This document shows, one piece after another, positions 6,573-10,424 of a DNA stretch of 10,424 bases (positions are counted from its first letter, which is position 1; every line of letters begins with the position of its first letter). A program made the translations under genes and the position numbers. The notes below the pieces were generated by a model that was not told where the DNA came from, did not search any database, and saw only the letters and a program-made list of their open reading frames with translations. The stretch is from Geobacter sp. (GTDB lineage: Bacteria; Desulfobacterota; Desulfuromonadia; Geobacterales; Pseudopelobacteraceae), in assembly GCA_027346925.1 (NCBI GenBank), contig DAIERH010000069.1:1-10424 (forward strand). Reading direction: 5' to 3'.

Positions 6573-6914
6573 ATGACACTGATAATGTTGTTGATGGTCA
6601 TAGCCCTTATAACGCTTCCCTCAATTGTATGGCTCTATGCGCTCGCTGATGTGGTTATCAATGCCTTCAGAACATTTGGCATAAAGATCATCTGGCTACT
6701 GGTGCTCTGTTTCTTTCCTCCTATAGGGACAGTGCTTTACTTCCTTATAGGTCGTAGCCAGAGAAGGACATATTACCCAGTGGGAAGGTTCGTGCTCATC
6801 TGCATTTTGATCCTCCCAATAGTGATGACAATGACCTATTACCTACAAGCACCAGAACCTAAGCCCGATGTTGCACCACCAGCGTCATCACCTTCAAGAA
6901 CCATTACGATATAG
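6573..6914 (+). CDS. Small membrane protein with PLDc_N-type domain
   Basis: A 113-residue integral membrane protein. The stretch WLYALADVVINAFRTFG...WLLVLCFFPPIGTVLYFLIGRSQRR (about 20-65) matches the phospholipase D nuclease N-terminal (PLDc_N) family, a two-helix membrane module that often stands alone without any phospholipase domain. Three hydrophobic segments are visible (about 1-28, 37-60, 72-91), then a proline-rich tail that ends ...SPSRTITI. There are no HKD catalytic motifs, so it is not itself a phospholipase or nuclease. The ATG has GAGG five bases upstream. It lies 51 bp after the FMN-binding protein gene and 58 bp before the GAF-GGDEF gene, all in one direction, suggesting a transcript shared by the three. 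Its function is unknown. Confidence 0.75.
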   Translation: MTLIMLLMVIALITLPSIVWLYALADVVINAFRTFGIKIIWLLVLCFFPPIGTVLYFLIGRSQRRTYYPVGRFVLICILILPIVMTMTYYLQAPEPKPDVAPPASSPSRTITI

Positions 6915-6972
6915 GAGCATAGAGAAAGCATGATCAAGGCAGACATAGCAGAACGCTTGCTGGGGGGCTAAC

Positions 6973-7992
6973 ATGGTGGACCGTCTTAAAAAGTCAACGA
7001 TAAGCTCTGACCGCCTTTTAGATATTCTTAGGTTTCAAACAGAAATTGTACAGCAAGGGTTAGACCTGTACGATGTTATGCAACGGGTAGCTGAATGTTC
7101 TCAGTCTTTGACTAGGGCGCAGGCAGCTGCAGTTGAATTGGTAGAAGGCGATGAAATGGTTTATCGAGCTGCCACCGGTATAGCTGAAGCGCAGTTGGGG
7201 CTTAGATTGGAACGTGAAAGCAGTCTTTCTGGATACTGTATTGGGGTTGGAGGACCAGTATATTGTAAAGACTCCGAGACGGATGATAGAGTAGATCGTG
7301 GAGCATGTCGTAGAGTCGGCTTACGTTCAATGATAGTTGTGCCTTTAAAACATCAAAGTGTTGCTATTGGTGTTCTCAAAGTGATGTCATCTGAGATTGA
7401 TATCTTTACTTCCGCAGATGTTAAGGTCTTAGAACTCATGTCTGACTTAATAGCTGCTGCTATGTCAAATGCTTCTAAACATCAATCCGGGGAGCTGTAC
7501 TACAGTGCTACATATGATTCGTTAACTGAACTTTATAATCGTGCCCTCTTCTATGATCATCTACGTCAACGGATTGCTCAGTCGAGTCGCTGCTGTGCTC
7601 AGTTTGGTGTACTTGTTCTTGACATGGATAATCTAAAAAATATAAACGACACTTATGGACACAAGGCAGGTGATGCTGCAATTAGAGAATTTGCAGTGCG
7701 GATCAAATCAGTAACAAGGGAAACTGATACTGTTGCTCGAATCGGTGGTGATGAGTTTGCCATTTTGTTGCATAAACTGACTAGTACAGAAGAAATACGA
7801 GCAGCCATTTCACGCATTATAAATGTAATTGAAATGCAGTTCATGTTCAATGATCAAACATTGCCGCTTGCTGCAAGTATAGGATCGGCTGTATATCCAG
7901 ATGATGGAGCAGATATAAATATTCTTATAGAAAAAGCTGATCAGTTAATGTATGAAATGAAGCGATACCGCAAACAGAAAAATTATAACTGA
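6973..7992 (+). CDS. GAF-GGDEF diguanylate cyclase
   Basis: Predicted cytoplasmic sensor enzyme of 339 residues that makes cyclic di-GMP from two GTP. An N-terminal GAF domain spans about 30-165 and ends in a helical linker. The GGDEF domain (about 178-335) has LTELYNR, the metal-binding segment LDMDNLKNINDTYGH (216-230) and an intact active-site GGDEF (258-262). RETD (249-252), exactly five residues before GGDEF, fits the RxxD inhibitory site, so product feedback inhibition is likely. No transmembrane segment or EAL domain is present. The GAF ligand is not predictable; Cys residues at 89, 98 and 112 could be relevant to redox or metal sensing, but this is speculation. The ATG at 6973 has GGGGGG five bases upstream. 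Its codons are much richer in A/T than those of the flanking core genes, suggesting transfer. Confidence 0.9.
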   Translation: MVDRLKKSTISSDRLLDILRFQTEIVQQGLDLYDVMQRVAECSQSLTRAQAAAVELVEGDEMVYRAATGIAEAQLGLRLERESSLSGYCIGVGGPVYCKDSETDDRVDRGACRRVGLRSMIVVPLKHQSVAIGVLKVMSSEIDIFTSADVKVLELMSDLIAAAMSNASKHQSGELYYSATYDSLTELYNRALFYDHLRQRIAQSSRCCAQFGVLVLDMDNLKNINDTYGHKAGDAAIREFAVRIKSVTRETDTVARIGGDEFAILLHKLTSTEEIRAAISRIINVIEMQFMFNDQTLPLAASIGSAVYPDDGADINILIEKADQLMYEMKRYRKQKNYN

Positions 7993-8019
7993 TGTGTTGA
8001 ATTATACAAAGTCATAACG

Positions 8020-8040
8020 CGAATCCAGGTGCCACATCCA
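8020..8040 (+). repeat. att-like direct repeat, right copy (tRNA 3'-end remnant)
   Basis: Starts with CGAATCCAGGT, identical to the tRNA-Gln T-loop and T-stem, and ends in CCA. There are three mismatches to the functional copy, in the acceptor strand and discriminator. The 5' parts of a tRNA are absent, so it cannot be a working gene. It fits the displaced tRNA end left after integration. Confidence 0.6.
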
Positions 8041-8050
8041 ATAAAATCAA

Positions 8051-8084
8051 CGGCTTGCGAGGCTTTCGCAAGCCGTTTTCTTTT
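8051..8084 (+). terminator. Strong intrinsic terminator upstream of lepA
   Basis: A perfect 10-bp stem CGGCTTGCGA (8051-8060) / TCGCAAGCCG (8066-8075) with a 5-nt loop is followed by TTTTCTTTT. It ends the GAF-GGDEF transcript now; from its position 10 nt after the tRNA-end remnant it may originally have been the terminator of tRNA-Gln. Confidence 0.85.
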
Positions 8085-8150
8085 GAAAATTCATGGAAAT
8101 TCGGTATACGTCTACTCCCCTGGAATCTCCTCGCCGCGCGCCTTTTCCGC

Positions 8151-8179
8151 TTTACTTTACCGCCATATTTATTTATTCT
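8151..8179 (+). promoter_or_regulatory. Candidate lepA promoter
   Basis: TTTACT (8151-8156), a 17-nt spacer and TATTCT (8174-8179); each hexamer matches four of six consensus bases. It lies between the upstream terminator and lepA, where a promoter must exist, but the match is modest. Confidence 0.35.
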
Positions 8180-8217
8180 TCACAATTCCATTTTAGTGTG
8201 CAGGCCCAAAGGATTTC

Positions 8218-10020
8218 ATGGATATCAGCAGAATACGCAATTTTTCCATCATCGCACATATCGACCACGGCAAATCCACCCTGGCCGACCGTCTGCTGGA
8301 GTATACCGGCGCGCTCTCCGACCGGGAGAAACAGGACCAGTTCCTGGACAAGATGGACTTGGAGCGGGAGCGGGGCATCACCATCAAGGCCCAGACCGTG
8401 CGCCTCAACTACCGCGCCGACGACGGCACCGACTATATCCTCAACCTGATCGACACCCCGGGACATGTGGACTTCACCTACGAGGTCTCCCGCTCTCTGG
8501 CCGCCTGCGAAGGCGGACTGCTGGTGGTGGACGCCTCCCAGGGGGTCGAGGCCCAGACCCTGGCCAATGTCTACCTGGCCCTGGACAACAACCTTGAGGT
8601 GTTTCCGGTCCTGAACAAGATCGATCTGCCGGCGGCGGAGCCGGAGCGGGTGATCCACGAAATCGAGGAGATCATCGGCATCGACGCCCATGATGCGGTG
8701 CTGGCAAGCGCCAAGGAGGGTATCGGCACCCACGAGATCCTGGAGGAGATCGTCAAGAAGATTCCGGCGCCCAAGGGGGATGAAACGGCTCCGCTCAAGG
8801 CGCTCCTGTTCGATTCCTGGTACGACCAGTACCAGGGGGTGATCATCCTGGTGCGCATCTTTGACGGCACGCTGAAAAAAGGGGACAAGATCCAGTTGGT
8901 GTCTACCAACCGGGCCTATGAGGCGCTCAAGGTGGGGGTTTTTGCCCCGGTGATGCGCGAGGTGCCCCAGTTGGCCGCCGGCGAGGTCGGCTTCGTAATC
9001 GCCGGCATCAAGGATGTGGCTGATGCCAAAGTAGGGGATACGGTGACCCTGGTGAACCGTCAGTGCGAGGCTCCCCTGTCCGGTTTCAAAGAGGTAAAGC
9101 CGATGGTCTTCTCCGGCCTCTACCCCATCGACACCTCCCAATACGAGCAGTTGCGCGATGCCCTGGCCAAGCTCAAGCTGAACGACTCCTCCTTCTCCTA
9201 CGAGCCGGAAACCTCGGTTGCCCTGGGATTCGGGTACCGTTGCGGCTTTCTGGGCCTTTTGCATATGGAGATCATCCAGGAACGCCTTGAACGGGAATTC
9301 GGCCTGGACCTGATCACCACCGCCCCGACCGTCGTGTACAAGGTGCACCGCGTCACCGGCGAGGTTGTCACCATCGAGAGCGCCAATCTGCTTCCCGAGC
9401 CGCAGCATGTGGCTTATCTCGAAGAGCCGTTCATCCTTGCCCATATCCATGTGCCCAACGAATTCGTAGGGGGCGTGCTGGCGCTGTGCGAAGACAAGCG
9501 CGGCATTCAGCGGGAGATCAAGTATCTCACCCCGACCCGGGTGATGATCATCTATGAGATGCCGTTGAACGAGATCGTGCTCGATTTCTACGACAGACTG
9601 AAGTCCATCACCAAGGGGTATGCATCCTTGGACTACGAGCACCTGGACTACCGCCGCAGCGAGCTGGTCAGGATGAACATCATGATCAACGGCGAGGTGG
9701 TGGATGCCCTGTCCCTGATCATCCATCGGGACAAGGCATATTTCCGCGGCCGGGACTTGGTTTCCAAGATGAAGGAGCTGATCCCGCGCCAGATGTTCGA
9801 GGTGGCCATACAGGCCGCCATCGGCAACAAGGTCATTGCCCGGGAGACGGTCAAGGCCATGCGCAAGGATGTGCTGGCCAAGTGTTACGGCGGGGACATC
9901 ACCCGCAAGCGCAAGCTGCTGGAGAAGCAGAAGGAGGGCAAGAAGCGCATGAAGAACGTGGGCAACGTGGAACTGCCCCAGGAGGCGTTTTTGGCCATAC
10001 TCAAGGTTGATGACAAATAA
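8218..10020 (+). CDS. lepA: Elongation factor 4 (LepA), ribosomal back-translocase GTPase
   Basis: Translational GTPase that binds ribosomes and is implicated in back-translocation and in 30S assembly. Its 600 residues match the usual length. GTPase motifs are complete: G1 AHIDHGKST (13-21), G2 within RERGITIK (50-57), G3 DTPGH (79-83), G4 NKID (133-136) and G5 SAK (164-166). The EF-G-like domains follow, with GFGYRCGFLGLLHMEI near 337-352. The C-terminal LepA-specific domain includes DITRKRKLLEKQKEGKKRMK and the end ALPQEAF-like motif (here LPQEAFLAIL). The ATG at 8218 has AAAGGA four bases upstream. lepB starts 17 bp after its stop, the conserved lepA-lepB arrangement, so both are probably co-transcribed. 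Codon use is GC-rich, unlike the insert upstream. Confidence 0.98.
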   Translation: MDISRIRNFSIIAHIDHGKSTLADRLLEYTGALSDREKQDQFLDKMDLERERGITIKAQTVRLNYRADDGTDYILNLIDTPGHVDFTYEVSRSLAACEGGLLVVDASQGVEAQTLANVYLALDNNLEVFPVLNKIDLPAAEPERVIHEIEEIIGIDAHDAVLASAKEGIGTHEILEEIVKKIPAPKGDETAPLKALLFDSWYDQYQGVIILVRIFDGTLKKGDKIQLVSTNRAYEALKVGVFAPVMREVPQLAAGEVGFVIAGIKDVADAKVGDTVTLVNRQCEAPLSGFKEVKPMVFSGLYPIDTSQYEQLRDALAKLKLNDSSFSYEPETSVALGFGYRCGFLGLLHMEIIQERLEREFGLDLITTAPTVVYKVHRVTGEVVTIESANLLPEPQHVAYLEEPFILAHIHVPNEFVGGVLALCEDKRGIQREIKYLTPTRVMIIYEMPLNEIVLDFYDRLKSITKGYASLDYEHLDYRRSELVRMNIMINGEVVDALSLIIHRDKAYFRGRDLVSKMKELIPRQMFEVAIQAAIGNKVIARETVKAMRKDVLAKCYGGDITRKRKLLEKQKEGKKRMKNVGNVELPQEAFLAILKVDDK

Positions 10021-10037
10021 TTCCGCAAAGGAACCTT

Positions 10038-10424
10038 ATGGAAGAACACAACGAAAAACCATCGGCAATCTCGGGCATCTATGACGCAAAACCGCTGAGC
10101 CAGGAGGCACCCAAGAGAAAAAGCCTTTTTCGCGAATATGCCGAGTCGATCATCATCGCCGTCCTTTTGGCGCTGGTCATCCGCACCTACCTGGTGCAGG
10201 CTTTCAAGATCCCTTCCGGCTCCATGGAGGATACCCTGCTCATCGGCGATCACCTGCTGGTCAACAAGTTCATCTACGGCACCAAGCTGCCGTTCAGCGA
10301 CAAGCGCATCCTCAAGCTGCGCGACCCGCGGCAAGGCGACGTGATCGTCTTCGAATACCCGGTAGACCCCAGCAAGGACTTCATCAAGCGGGTGATCGGG
10401 ACCCCTGGCGACGTGGTTGAGGAA
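10038..10424 (+). CDS. lepB: Signal peptidase I (5' part; runs off the window)
   Basis: Type I signal peptidase, which removes signal peptides from exported proteins at the outer face of the inner membrane. The first 129 residues are in the window. A basic segment (KRKSLFREY, about 26-34) precedes one membrane helix (about 36-54). Next comes box B, IPSGSMEDTLLIGD, with the catalytic Ser62 before Met63. Box D, DFIKRVIGTPGD, carries the catalytic Lys117. Boxes C (GDHLLVNK) and the GDVIVF segment are also present. The remaining GDD box (E) lies beyond the window edge. The ATG at 10038 follows an AAAGGA-like ribosome site, 17 bp after lepA. The gene is truncated only by the window, not broken. 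Confidence 0.95.
   Translation, partial: MEEHNEKPSAISGIYDAKPLSQEAPKRKSLFREYAESIIIAVLLALVIRTYLVQAFKIPSGSMEDTLLIGDHLLVNKFIYGTKLPFSDKRILKLRDPRQGDVIVFEYPVDPSKDFIKRVIGTPGDVVEE

Larger units (their letters stand above)
5746..8040. mobile_element. Putative small genomic island at the 3' end of tRNA-Gln
   Basis: The segment is bounded by a direct repeat of the tRNA 3' end. It is visibly richer in A+T than its surroundings: by hand count the row 7801-7860 has 20 G+C of 60, against 35 of 60 for 9001-9060 in lepA. It separates core genes (kor, tRNA-Gln on one side; lepA-lepB on the other). Cargo: an FMN-binding protein, a small membrane protein and a GAF-GGDEF protein, all on the plus strand. No integrase, transposase or replication gene is visible, so this would be a decayed or minimal island, or one mobilised in trans. 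The alternative is a deleted tandem tRNA gene whose 3' end survives at 8020-8040. Confidence 0.5.

Noticed and set aside
8173..9726. A 517-codon minus-strand open frame antisense to lepA
   Set aside because: lepA on the plus strand is unmistakable; the antisense product has the His/Asp/Gln/Leu-rich look of a shadow frame and no recognisable domain.
1..10424. CRISPR array or other regular tandem repeats
   Set aside because: No regularly spaced repeats were seen on reading through; the only notable direct repeat is the tRNA-end pair.

Overview
The window looks like a Desulfuromonadales (Geobacter, Pelobacter or Trichlorobacter-like) chromosome. The clues are a KorDABC-type ferredoxin-linked 2-oxoacid oxidoreductase, a NikMN-Q-O metal transporter behind a NikR-type operator of the pattern I recall for deltaproteobacteria, a small flavoprotein resembling the Desulfovibrio FMN-binding protein, and GC-rich core genes. 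The genus is inferred from gene content; no database search was possible.

Left, minus strand (26-2819): an energy-coupling-factor metal uptake operon, nikMN-nikQ-nikO. Its promoter (TTGACA, 18 nt, TATATT) overlaps at its start point a palindrome GTGTTAC-N14-GTAGCAC. This argues for nickel, repressed by NikR, rather than cobalt. A terminator-like hairpin lies between nikMN and nikQ and may set the ratio of substrate-binding membrane protein to ECF module.

Centre, plus strand (2891-5641): a divergently transcribed operon of four genes: a two-cluster ferredoxin (korD), then the alpha, beta and gamma subunits (korA, korB, korC). Together they encode a CoA-dependent 2-oxoacid:ferredoxin oxidoreductase, most likely for 2-oxoglutarate. 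A tRNA-Gln(CUG) gene with its own promoter follows.

Accessory insert (5746-8040): the last 21 bases of the tRNA gene with its CCA recur imperfectly (18/21) at 8020-8040. Each copy is followed 9-10 nt later by an intrinsic terminator. The DNA between is visibly richer in A+T than the flanks and carries about 340 bp of hairpin-rich noncoding sequence, an FMN-binding split-barrel protein, a small PLDc_N-type membrane protein and a GAF-GGDEF diguanylate cyclase with an intact inhibitory site. This fits a small genomic island, or its remnant, integrated at the tRNA 3' end; no integrase is visible. A link between flavin or redox sensing, the membrane and c-di-GMP is only a hypothesis from adjacency.

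Right, plus strand (8051-10424): the core genome resumes with a terminator, then lepA (ribosomal back-translocase EF4) and the 5' part of lepB (signal peptidase I), probably one transcript. The window ends inside lepB.
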